A stretch of DNA of 64,000 bases from Arthrinium phaeospermum (taxonomy: Eukaryota; Ascomycota; Sordariomycetes; Amphisphaeriales; Apiosporaceae): NCBI GenBank assembly GCA_006503535.1, contig QYRS01000007.1, forward strand, positions 1,116,001 through 1,180,000, given 5' to 3'. The notes beneath the pieces are model-generated. The model saw only the letters and a program-made list of their open reading frames with translations. It was not told the DNA's origin and did not search any database. Shown one piece after another: positions 53,501-63,766 of the stretch; the first letter of the stretch is position 1, and each line of letters starts with the position of its first letter. Both the position numbers and the translations under genes were made by a program.

Positions 53501-54790
53501 TTAATAAAATTATAAGTTATAATTTTTTTATTTAAATTATAATTAATTATATTTTTAAAATTTTTATTATTTAAATTATTAAGGTTATTGTTTTTATAAT
53601 TATTATTTATATCCTTATTTTCTTTTATTTTATTAATAATATTACGTAAAGCGGGATTATTTTTTAAATTAAAATTGGAAATAAAGGTTTAATATATATT
53701 TTATAATAATTAATATTTTAATATATAATAATATCGATATAATTTTAATATTTAAAATATTATAAATAATTTTTTTAATAAATATAATAAATTATTAACC
53801 GGTTATTTATTTTTTTATTTTATTAATATATAAAATTACCTTAATATAAATATTAAAAATAAAATTATATTAAAAATAGATAGGTTTAAACGCTTTAAAA
53901 TAAATATATTCGGCGATATAATCGATTTTTTAATAATAAATTAAATTAATTTAAAAATAATTAAAATACGTTATAAAAACCCTATAAATATAATTTTTAT
54001 AAAAATAATAAATATATTTTTAATATCGATATTATAATAATAATAATATCTTTTAAATATTAATTATAAATAATATTAATTTTATTTATATATTAATTAA
54101 TAAGTAAATTTTTATTAAAATTTTTTATTATATCGTTTTTAAATATATTAAATAAATCTTTTTTTTTTATAATATAGTTTTTATTTATTAAATATATAAT
54201 CGTTTTTTAATATTTTTATACGGTTTTATATATTAATTTTAATAATTATTTAATAATGAATATATAGCGGTTTTTATAAATTTTATTTCCTTTTTTATAA
54301 TTTTTATAATTATTTTATTTATTATATACGCTTTATAAATATATAATTATTAATATTAAAGTTTAAAAAAATAAAGTTTTAAAATATAATAATAATAAAC
54401 GATATAATAAAGTATATAAATAAAAATTTTATTATAATAATTTCTTTTTATAATATTATAATATTATAAAATAATTATAAGGTTTTAATTAACGCGATTT
54501 AAATTTTATTTCTTTATTAAATTATTAAAAATTATATAGATAAATAGATAAATAAATAAACGATATATTATAATATTTAAATAAAGGTTTATAAAAAAAC
54601 TCGGGAAATAAATATTAATATAACGGTTCAAAGTTCGAACCCTATTTAGAAAAAAGTAATATATTCGGTAAGATATAAAAATATATAATTATATTAAATA
54701 AAAAACTTAATTTAAATAATTAATAAAAAAAGCGAGAATAATTTTTTATACGTAATTCGCTAAGTTATTATAACTAGAGATAGGATTAGA
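47550..54790 (-). mobile_element. Right arm of the giant inverted repeat (RIP-mutated transposon copy)
   Basis: This is the reverse complement of the left arm, starting at the A run (about 47531-47550) and ending beyond agttcgaaccctattt (54631). It is slightly less mutated than the left arm at the outer end, for example near 53330-53420, where cttcgttttttata and tatcgttaacgct survive. It carries its own 1.2 kb insertion, absent at the matching place in the left arm. The arms are thus two copies of one element of about 5.9 kb in opposite orientation, separated by 2.7 kb. Confidence 0.8.
49542..50750 (+). mobile_element. 1.21 kb insertion (element B) with a 14 bp target duplication
   Basis: The insertion is flanked by identical tataattttattaa at 49528-49541 and 50751-50764. 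The empty site is present once in the left arm as ttaataaaattata (42891-42904). It is the same element as A, on the same strand. Because the host arms are inverted and the sites differ, A and B are independent insertions that came after the arms had formed. Confidence 0.8.
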
Positions 54791-55209
54791 ACCGGAAAGG
54801 GAATTTTATAGTTACCACAGGCCGTTATTAAGCTTTTATTAATTTATAAAAGTTATAATTAATTATTAGAATATTTTTAAAAGTTTCGAAAATATTAAAT
54901 ATAATACCTTATTTTTAAATTTATTATTTTTAAAGTAACCTACTCTTTATAAATCTTTTATTTTACCGAAAAACCTTAATACGAATCGAAAAAAAAAAAA
55001 AAGAAAATAAAAAATACTAATAAAGTATACGAAAAGCACCGCTAAGCCCTTTTTCCCTCTCACAGTAAAATATCATGAGTATAGATATCTCCTTCTCACA
55101 ACAAAAAGCATTGGCTTCAATTTTATTATCCCAGCTTGATGTATACTATAATTATAAGGAGCCTTTGTAACCACCCTGAATCGAAACACAAAAAAGCACC
55201 ACAGATTCA

Positions 55210-58200
55210 TCACTCCAGGTCCGCCACCAGCTTGCTCTTCTCGGCAATCTTGGCGGCAAAGACGTCCATGGGGACCGCGGCCAGGATCTCGAGCAGGGCC
55301 ATGTTGGCCTTCATCTCGCGCGCGATCCAGTTGCGGACCTCGAGCGCCACGAGCGAGTCGACGCCGTAGCGGTACATGGGCCGCGCCGGGTCCACCTCGG
55401 ACGCCGGCACCTGCAGGATGTCGGCCACCTTGGCCACGAGGCCCTCGGCGATCCAGGCGGCCGCCTGCTCCTTGTCCGCGGCTTGGGCCAGGCGTGAGGA
55501 GAGCGACACCGTCGCTGCGGCGGGGTCGGCACCCTCTGCTGCTTGGCCGCTGGCGCTCGTCAGTACCGCCAGTGGTCCGAAGCGGGCGTCGTTCTGGAAG
55601 TGGTCGGGCGGCGGCAGGCCGTGCGCGGCCAGGATGTCGGCGGTACCCAGCCCCACCGTCACCTGTGCGGGACAGGGGGTGCTGTCGGCGTCGCCCTCCT
55701 GTTGTTGGCGGCGGATCAGGCTCTTGATCAGGGCGCGGAAGACCGGCTCCGGATCCCCAGGGCTTCCTCCAACTGGGCCAACTGGCCGACGGCGCCCTGC
55801 TCAGCCAGCACGCCGACGTCCCGCATGATTCCCAGGTCGACGGCGACGGCGCGCAGGCCGCGGGCCCGTCGGTAGTGTGCCAGGGCGTCCTGGTACGTGT
55901 TGCCAGCGGCGTACTGGGCCTGACCGGCGTTGCCGAAGATGCCCGAGACGGAGGAACAGAGGATGAAGAAGTCGAGCGGCCGCGTGTGGTCGAAGTGCTG
56001 GTGCAGGTTCCACGAGCCCCGCACCTTGGGCCGCAGCGGTTCCGCCCAGGCCCCGTGCTCCATCTTCTCGAACACGACGTCCCGCAGCACCATGGCCATC
56101 TGCAACACGCCCCGGACCGGCGGCAGGTCGTGCTCGCACTGCCGCATGGCCTCGCGGAAAGAGGCCTCGTCGGCGATGTCGGCTCGGTACACCTTGGCGC
56201 GCACGCCGTCGTGCCCTGCGAGATCGTCGTTTAGGAGGGCCCGGGCCGCGGCGCTCGCGTCTCCCGATCGGGAAATGAAGGCCAGGTTGCGGGCTCCGCA
56301 CTGCACGAACTCCCGCGCCAGGCTGCGGCCCAGTCCGCCAAGACCGCCGACAAAGAGGTAGGTGGCCCCCGGGTCGAGCTGGAGGGCATCCTTGGCCCTT
56401 CGCAAGACCGGGGCACGCGCATCGCCCTCCAAAGACAGCACCAACTTGCCCCGGTGCTTGCCCTGCTGCATGGTGCGGAACGCCGTCCCGACCTCGCCGA
56501 CCGGGTACACCGTCAGGGGCGCCGCCACGGTCAAGACGCCCCGGCGCACGAGCGCGAAGCAGTCGTCGAGGATGCGGCCGAGGGCGTCGAGGTCCTGGGT
56601 GAAGAAGTCGGCGATGTCCATGAAGGCGAAGGTGAGGCTGTGCCGGAACGGCCGCATGTCGAGGCGCGTGTTCTGCGTGATGTCGCGCAGGCCGATCTCG
56701 ACGAACGTGCCGAAGGGCGCCAGGCAGCCCTCCCACGAGACGCGCAGCAGCTCGCCCGAGAGCGAGTTGAGGACGCAGTCGACGCCGCGGCCGCCCGTGG
56801 CCCGGCGCACCGCCCTGGCGAAGCTGGCGTCGCGCGAGTGGAAGAGGCGCGCGTCCGGGACGCCGAACCGCTCCCGCACCAGCCGCCGCTTGTCGTCGCT
56901 GCCCACCGTCGCGTACACCTCGAGCCCGAGGTGCGCCGCCAGCTGCAGCGCCGCCTGCCCGACCCGCCCGCCGCGGCGTGGATCAGCACCGACTGGCCCG
57001 CCCGCAGCTTGGCCACGTTGACGAGGGCGTGGTAGGCCGTCACGTGCACCATGGGCAGCGCGGCGGCTTCTTCGAAGGGCATGCCGTCCGGGATCGGGAC
57101 GGCGAGCGGTGGTCGATGCGGATCCGGGTCGCGTGCATGCCGTCTCGGAGCATCGTGACGCGGTCCCCGGGCTGGAACCGCGACGAAGCCTCGCGGCCCA
57201 CCTTTACCACGACGCCGCTCGCTTCGTGGCCGATCAGGGAGACCTCGACCAGCCCATGGAGGCCATGATGTCTTTGAAGCTGATGGAATGTTAGTGTATG
57301 CGACGTAGCAGAGTCCCAGGATGGAGTAGAGGGAGACCTACTTTATACCGTAGCTTTGACTTCAACTTCGATTTCTTTCTCCCCCAGCGCACCCTCCATT
57401 CGGTCATCATTCACAAAGGTCAGCGTGTCCAAGAGCCCAGGCCGGCCGATTTTGAGCCGGAGAGGGGGCGTGCCCGGTCCGGCAAGGGACTGGACTTGGA
57501 CCGAGTCCTCGAGGGCGCTTCGTACCGCTCGTTGCCCTCGTGGCTGTTGAAGATACGGGAAACCTGCAGAAGCCCATTCCGTTCCCGAAACTCGTCATCC
57601 TTCGTGTGCGACGCCAAGATTCGGGCGGCGACGGCGGGTCCATGCTGCGGGTCCGTCTTGTCGCCCTCGAGGTGCAGGATCTGGAAGCGGGTGCCGGCCA
57701 CCTCGGTACGGAGGGTGCGCGCGAGGCCGTCCACCAGCGACATGGCGGGGTGGTCGCCGCAGACCAGCCAGAGGATGCGCTCGCAGCCGAGCACCAGTCG
57801 TCGCAGGTGGTGGAAGTCCTCCTCGGACATCTCGTCCAGGAAGGGCTGATCCAACTCCAGGAGCGAGATGAACGTCCGGCCCTCGAGCCTATCGCTATTG
57901 AGGGCCGGCGGAGAACTCGGTCCACGACATTACCGAGCTGCCGTGGCCTTGATCCTCCAGAGCCTCCTGGAGAGTGTTGAGAAGGACTGGACTGCGCTGG
58001 ACTGCTTACTTGGGGTGAGGATCGTGAGGTCGCCTTTGACAACATTGGTATGCTCGGGGTTCAGGCGTTTGTACAGCGCGACCAAATGTTCTTGGTGGAC
58101 GACATCGGTGACGAGCCGGAAGCCTTTACTTTCCAAGGAAGCATCCGCCGCCGCTTTCATGTCTTTGTGGACAGTCAGTAACACTGCACCATCGGGCTTG

Positions 58201-61200
58201 CTGAGTTGAGCCAGGTGAGCCAAGGCTTTCTCGACATCATGGAAGGCGTCCGCGGATTGACCAACGACCACCAAGTCGGGAGGGGAAACCCCATCGGGAA
58301 GTTTTGCCTTGGACAGGTCCAAGAATACCCTCTCCCTCCATTACGGTGGCCGCCGGATTCTGGTGTAGATAAATGCGAATGAGCTGCAGATGGTGTTAGC
58401 AATATGGTCAACTTGCATTGCAAAGTTGGTCCAGTTTCCAAGCGGGTGGATATGGGTTGAAAACTCACCTCAACGAGCCTCTTCTCTGGAGAAACGACTG
58501 AGACCAACGCCCCCAGCTCATCCGGCCTCAGAAGCTCCAGCGCATAATTCCAATGCGTCTCGGACGTGATATCGGCCGGGTGGCCCTGGGCCTGTCTCGC
58601 CACCTGGTCTTCCGAGTCGCCCGACAGCTCCGACACGCGGAAGTCCTTGGCGGACAGGTACATGCGGGATAGCGTGCCGTCGAACGTGGCGATGTTGGTC
58701 GACACCTCGTTGAAGATCTGTTTCCTCGCTGTGGACATGCCGTGCAGCACGCAGCCCGGGTCGGGGAAGTCGAGCGATATCTCCAGCTCGCCGAAGTAGG
58801 TCGGAAGCAGCGGTCTGTCGAAGACGAAGCGCCCCTGGCGGTACGTGGTGCCCAGACAGGCCTGGAAGATGGCGTCCAGGGCGGGCACGTTGATGAGGAA
58901 GGGGCGTTCGGGCTGGCCCTTGCTGAAGGTCTCGCCCATGTCGAAGAGGGTCAGGTCGTACGTCATCTTGCCGTCTCCGAGGTGGACGTTGTCGAGCCCC
59001 TGGAAGACGTCGCCGTATTTCCAGCCCGTCTTTTCAAATTGGTTGTAGAAATCCTCCTTGGTGCACTGAGTCGTACATTCTTGGACCTGGCGGTGGTACT
59101 GGAATAGCTGGTCCTGCTCATCGCGCGCGTCCTCGCTGGCCATCTGGGCACTGGTGGTCTCCGAGTACTCAATGGTAAGCAGCCCGCGGCAGTTGTCTCG
59201 CAACTGGTCGGCCCCACGCAGGAAGACACCGTGAACTCCCACCAGGAGGCGGGGGTCGAACCGGTGGTGGCGACTAGATGGGGACGGATGTGGATAATGA
59301 CCTCGGTCGACACGTCTTCGGGAATCGCCATGGCCGCGGAGACGGAGACGTCTCGGAGCCGGACCGAGCGGGCTCGCTTTCCCGGCTCCTTGAGCTGGTG
59401 CGCTGCCTCGATCACCATGGCGAGGAACCCTGCGGCTGGGAAGAGGACGGTGCCGCCGACCATGTGCCCACGAACCCAAGGTTCGTCCTCCAGTCGGAGG
59501 AGATTTCGCCATACATGCTGGGTCTCGTCCATCATCGGGACCTGGGATCCGATTATGCTCTTTTGGGGGACCTGACGGTTGACCAATTCCCTCTGGATCC
59601 GGGTTTCATGCCGGAATCTTCGAGAGTGGTTGAACTGGTACGGAGGGAGGTCCGTCAAGAAGCGGGCGTTCAAGTCTCCGTTGGCCCTCGCGAGGTCAAG
59701 GGGGACGCCGGCCATGAACAGGTCTGCTACCAGCGCCAGAACCGTGTCGAGCGAGTTCTTCCCTCGTGTCAGCATCGATTTATAATTCACGTTCTCGATG
59801 CCGTGGTGATTCAAGATCTGTTCCACCGGCCCACCCAGCGCACTGTGGGGGCCAACTTCGATCAGGAGATCCACCGTTGTGCCGTCGTTGCTTGCACCGT
59901 CGTCATCCGTCTCGGGACAGACCAGCTCTTTGACCGCATCCGAGAACAAGACGGGCGAGACCAGGTTGCGGACCCAGTAGTACGGCCCGAGAAGTTCGGG
60001 CTCCACTTGCTGGCCGGTGACACTCGATACCATGACAGGATGACGTGTGTCCTGTGGAATAGTCGGCTGGAGATTGGCAATGGCAGCAGAGTAGATGCCA
60101 AAGACTTTATTCATATGCACGCTGTGATAGGCCATCTCCACCTTGAGCCGGCGCGCGAAGATCTTGCGCTCCTCGAAGACCGCCTGAGCTGCTCGAGGGC
60201 CGCCACGTCGCCCGACAACGTCACGCTCGAGGGGGAGTTGACACAAGCGACGTTTGCCTTGCCGCCGTCGAGCTTAACCTGGGCAATGACGTCGTCGGCC
60301 TCGTCCCGCGAGCACCCCACAGCCATCATACCCCCCCGCAGCTCAGGCGCCTCGGTCCGGAGCGCCGTCGACGCGACGCCGCGGAAGTAGGCGGCCGCGA
60401 CGGCGTCGTGGCGGCCCAGCGCCCGCCGCGTAGGCCGCCGCGATCTCGCCGCTCGAGTGCCCGACGACGCGCGCGGGCGCCACGCCCCACGCCCGCAGCT
60501 CGTCGACCAGCGCCATCTGCAGCATCGAGCAGATGGTCTGGCTCATCTCGGGCCGGCCCAGCTGCGAGTCCGCCTCCGGCTTGCGCAGCTCCTCGACGGG
60601 GTCCCAGAGGCAGCCCAGCTTGCGCAGGATGTCGGCGGACTGCGCCACCGAGTCGGCGAAGACGGGTCGCTCGAGCAGCTCGACGCCCATGCGCCCACTG
60701 CGCGCCTTGGCCTGTGAAGACTAGGCCGATCCGCGGGGGTCCGGTGTGCTATGACTACCACCGCCCTCTCGCGAGGCGCCTTCTCCGGGCCGGGTGGCGA
60801 GGTAGTCTCGAAGCTCGGCGACACCGTCGGCGACGCAGGTGGCCTTCCAGGCAAGCCGGGACTTGGCCCCCGCCAAGGTATGGGCGAGATTGGCCAAGTA
60901 CTCCGGGCTGGCGGCGGCCGGGCCCAGGGCGTCGAGGTGTTCGATCAGGGCGGCGGCGTTACGCCGGAAGCCGGCCTGGTCGTGGCTGCTGAAAACGAAG
61001 AGGCGGCTCCTGGCGTGGCTGCGGCCAGATCGTAGTGATAGCGGCATGATACCCTTAGCAGCGCCGTCGCCGCCGCTTGGGACGGTGGAGCGGCTCGGGT
61101 CGAAGGCCTCGAGCACGACGTGACCGTTGGTGCCGCCCATGCCGAAGCCGCTGACGCTCATGCGCTTGTTGCGGGCCACGGGCCAGGGCGTCAGCTTGGT

Positions 61201-62574
61201 ACGGCCATGTTCCACTCTTCGAAGGGGATGGCCGGGTTGGCCCGGGTGAAATGGAGGTTGGGCGGGATGAGGCCGTGCTCCAGTGCGAGGATCCCTTTGA
61301 TTATCCCGGCCACGCCAGCAGTGGCCTCGAGATGGCCGATCTGTATTCAATTAGCAACATAGTCAGACTTGAGTGGTGAATGGGGACTCACGTTGGGTTT
61401 GACACCCGATCCACAGCTTCCGCTTGGGCGAGGCACCTTGTCCGATGGTTCGGTAGATGGCTTCGGCCTCGATTGGGTCTCCTGCTTTTGTGCCAGTGCC
61501 ATGGGCTTCCACATATTGGGTGGAGGCAAAGTCCAGCCCGTTAGATTCGTAAACGCGCTTGATTAATGCTGCCTGGGCATCCATCGACGGCATTGTGACT
61601 GGGGGAGAATGGTTGTCAGTTACTCGGCCTCATTGGGTTCCCAACGGATGATGTTTATGGCGCTTTGATAACGTACCTCCTTGGGTCCATCCGTCCGAGT
61701 TGGCACCCGTTGCTCGTATGATGGCACGAACGCTGTCGCCGTCCTGGATGGCTTTGTCGAGCCGCTTCAATATGAGGATGCCACATCCTTCTCCCCGGCC
61801 GTAGCCCTGGGCACTTTCATCGAAGGCCTTGGAACGGCCCTCTGGGCTGAGGAAGGACAGGTTGTTCAGATGGGTGGTGAAGTCCGGGGTGAGCATGAGG
61901 CCGATGCCTCCGGTGATGGCCATGTCCGACTCCCCGGTCCTCAGGCTCTGGCAAGCCAGGTGGGTGGCCACGAGGCTCGAGGAGCACGCCGTGAAGATGG
62001 TGGCGCTGGGGCCGTGGATGTTGAAGAAGTGTGACGTCCGGTTCGAGATCATCTCCTCGCCCGTGCCGAGGAGGTGGTACTTGGGCGAGTGCATGAAGTC
62101 GCGTTCGATGGCCTGGCGGTAGTCGCTGACCCCAGCACCAATGTAGCAGGCCGTCTGGGTCCCGGAAACACTGGCAAGAGACATTCCGGCGTTTTCGAAC
62201 GCTTCGTAGGCCACTTCCATGGTGATCCTCTGTTTGGGATCCAGTGCGACGGCTTCGGCAGCCGTGATGTTGAAGAAGGCCGCGTCAAACACATAGGGGT
62301 CTTGCTGCAAAAAGTGGCCTCCCCTGGTGGGGATCGTGTTCAGACGGGAAGTCTGTGGATGATAGAAGCCGTCTGGGTTCCATCTCGTCGAGGTAGGGGA
62401 ATAGGCATCTGAAGATCCTGTTAGTCAGTTCAAAACGTGCCTTCAAAGGGACTCACCTTTTCCGCTCTTCAGCAAGTCCCAAAACTTGGCCGCCGTGCTG
62501 GCATCGCCTGGAAAGCGACAGGCCAGACCGACAACAGCGATAGGGACATCGTTGACCGGGGTTGATGAAGGCAT
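55210..62574 (-). CDS. Highly reducing polyketide synthase (KS-AT-DH-degenerate MT-ER-KR-ACP), frame broken many times
   Basis: An iterative type I synthase that would build a reduced polyketide from malonyl-CoA. Exons: 62457-62574, 61677-62408, 61392-61598, 58469-61340, 57342-58383, 55210-57279; introns 48, 78, 51, 85 and 62 bp. [75 protein letters not shown] and DAIFQAC. A short MT-like remnant ([19 protein letters not shown]) lacks the SAM-binding glycine loop. [40 protein letters not shown] and [38 protein letters not shown]. About 2,350 aa, normal for this class without a full MT. The frame shifts near 61404, 61200, 60733, 60692, 60419, 60187, 59213, 58331, 57995, 57905, 57528, 57348, 57253, 57106, 56964 and 55750, mostly as one missing base at a G/C run. 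The product is unknown; it is divergent from a second PKS. Confidence 0.92.
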
Positions 62575-63177
62575 GATGTGGCTGCGAGTAATGTATTAAG
62601 AGTTATACAGAGGGAGTTGCAGTCTATTTTGCTAGCAGCCGGGCGATGCTGGGTCATATGGAAAACAGCAGCCTGGGTCTCTGGTACTCTTCTCAGTAAA
62701 GTTCTTCCTCTCTTTCTATTATACATTTACCGCCTGGACAAGGTCCAATATAAATACAAAAATAATTGTCACCGCATTGATATAACACCCACTAGCCCCC
62801 ATGTAAGGGAGTGCCATCTGCTGACCCGTCAAGCCTTCGCGTGTGTCACGCCATCCTCTAGACCCCTTTCGCCATTTTATTCTCCCATCCTACATCTCTA
62901 TACACCGAGGAACGACAGTGTTACACAGGTAGAGTAACACAAGAAGACAATAACTCTCCTCCATACGAGGTCAGCGCTAGCGTACAATACAGATACAATA
63001 CTCGACCCTAACGAGGCTGCTGTAAGAAGCACACTCGGGTCCCAAACGACTAACATGGATCGGAGCAACCAACTTGGTCGTTGATTGAATCGGAACAACC
63101 CACGTGGACCGGGAATAACCGATGTCGTATCATGCCCCGGATTCCGATCCTTGTTCGGCGGAGTAAGCCGGCGGTGC

Positions 63178-63223
63178 AAGGCTTATAGGAATGCTTGGCC
63201 AAGACTTATAGGAACGCTTGGCC
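63178..63223 (+). repeat. 23 bp tandem duplication in the PKS promoter
   Basis: Two adjacent units differ at only two positions. Each contains cttatagga and cttggcc. Confidence 0.85.
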
Positions 63224-63485
63224 GGCCTTATCCAACCAATAAGCCTCCCACTCCATGCTCCGTCTTAGGACTACGGACCGGCGTCCGTATCGAAGGTGCG
63301 TGAGAGTCTGACCAGATAGCAAATATAAGCTGAAGATGGGCCGGGCTGGGGCCTCGAACACCCCTGGTCTTTGCGGCATCCTACAACTGAACAGTCAAGC
63401 TGAACATCCTAGATCTCGCACTTTTACCCAAGGTTGTCAATAAACCAACCAAAGGGATGATTTTTGTTAGTCAACTGTCGATACG

Positions 63486-63545
63486 TTGGTTAGTTGGTGG
63501 GTGGCTAATACCCTCGCCAAGGACGCCAATCAACCAACTAACCAA
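63486..63545. repeat. Inverted repeat, 13 bp arms, 34 bp loop
   Basis: The arms ttggttagttggt and accaactaaccaa are perfect complements. Further ccaacc/ggttgg copies lie on both sides (63443 and 63559), so the region is enriched in this motif. It could be a factor site or a small element remnant. Confidence 0.75.
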
Positions 63546-63702
63546 GCATCCCTACGGCGGTTGGTTGACACCCTTGCTGATACCAACGCCATGTGGTACG
63601 ATCTCCTTCTTATCACGCCAACCTCGGACACATCATGATACGGCGTTGTCAGCTCGACATCGTCTTGGTTGGCTAATCAGAGACGTCAAAAGTAGGCGCG
63701 GC

Positions 63703-63708
63703 TATAAA
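63703..63708 (+). promoter_or_regulatory. Candidate TATA box of the second PKS gene
   Basis: The sequence tataaa in ggctataaagtc lies 59 bp before the proposed start codon. Confidence 0.5.
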
Positions 63709-63766
63709 GTCAGGTCGGGACACTGACCATAAGTGATGCTGGTCCCTTTGCAATCCATTTAGCATT

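Larger units (their letters stand above)
37360..55030. repeat. AT-rich, RIP-mutated repeat block without genes
   Basis: About 17.7 kb of almost pure A and T has no open reading frame of even 60 codons, because TAA and TAT dominate all frames. CpA and TpG are nearly absent and TpA is abundant, the expected result of repeat-induced point mutation (C to T, preferring CpA). Most remaining C and G sit in CpG or GCT/AGC contexts. The edges are sharp: GC-rich coding DNA stops at 37.23 kb and resumes at 55.2 kb. The margins (37.36-37.65 and 54.75-55.03 kb) are less mutated. Its internal structure is a giant inverted repeat with two later insertions, listed separately. Such blocks usually form constitutive heterochromatin. 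Confidence 0.93.
62575..63766. promoter_or_regulatory. Bidirectional promoter region between the two PKS genes
   Basis: The 1.19 kb between two outward-facing PKS start codons holds several repeats. Two 22-23 bp direct copies of a cggarcaacc..ttgg/gtgg motif (63059-63080 and 63089-63111) lie 30 bp apart, the second containing CACGTG and ending in ccg. A 23 bp tandem pair (cttataggaaYgcttggcc) lies at 63178-63223. A 13+13 inverted repeat (ttggttagttggt) lies at 63486-63498 and 63533-63545. Sharing of regulatory sites by both genes is inferred. A pyrimidine-rich stretch near 62700 precedes the minus-strand gene. Confidence 0.55.

Noticed and set aside
54770..54850. tRNA-like stretch (complement contains ccggttctaatcc)
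   Set aside because: The stems around the supposed T-loop do not pair and no A-box or anticodon arm is found. The outer arm sequence gttcgaac was rejected for the same reason.
55801..56736. 311-codon minus-strand frame inside the PKS
   Set aside because: A shadow of the ER/KR frame with high Arg and Pro content. The other frame carries the domain motifs.
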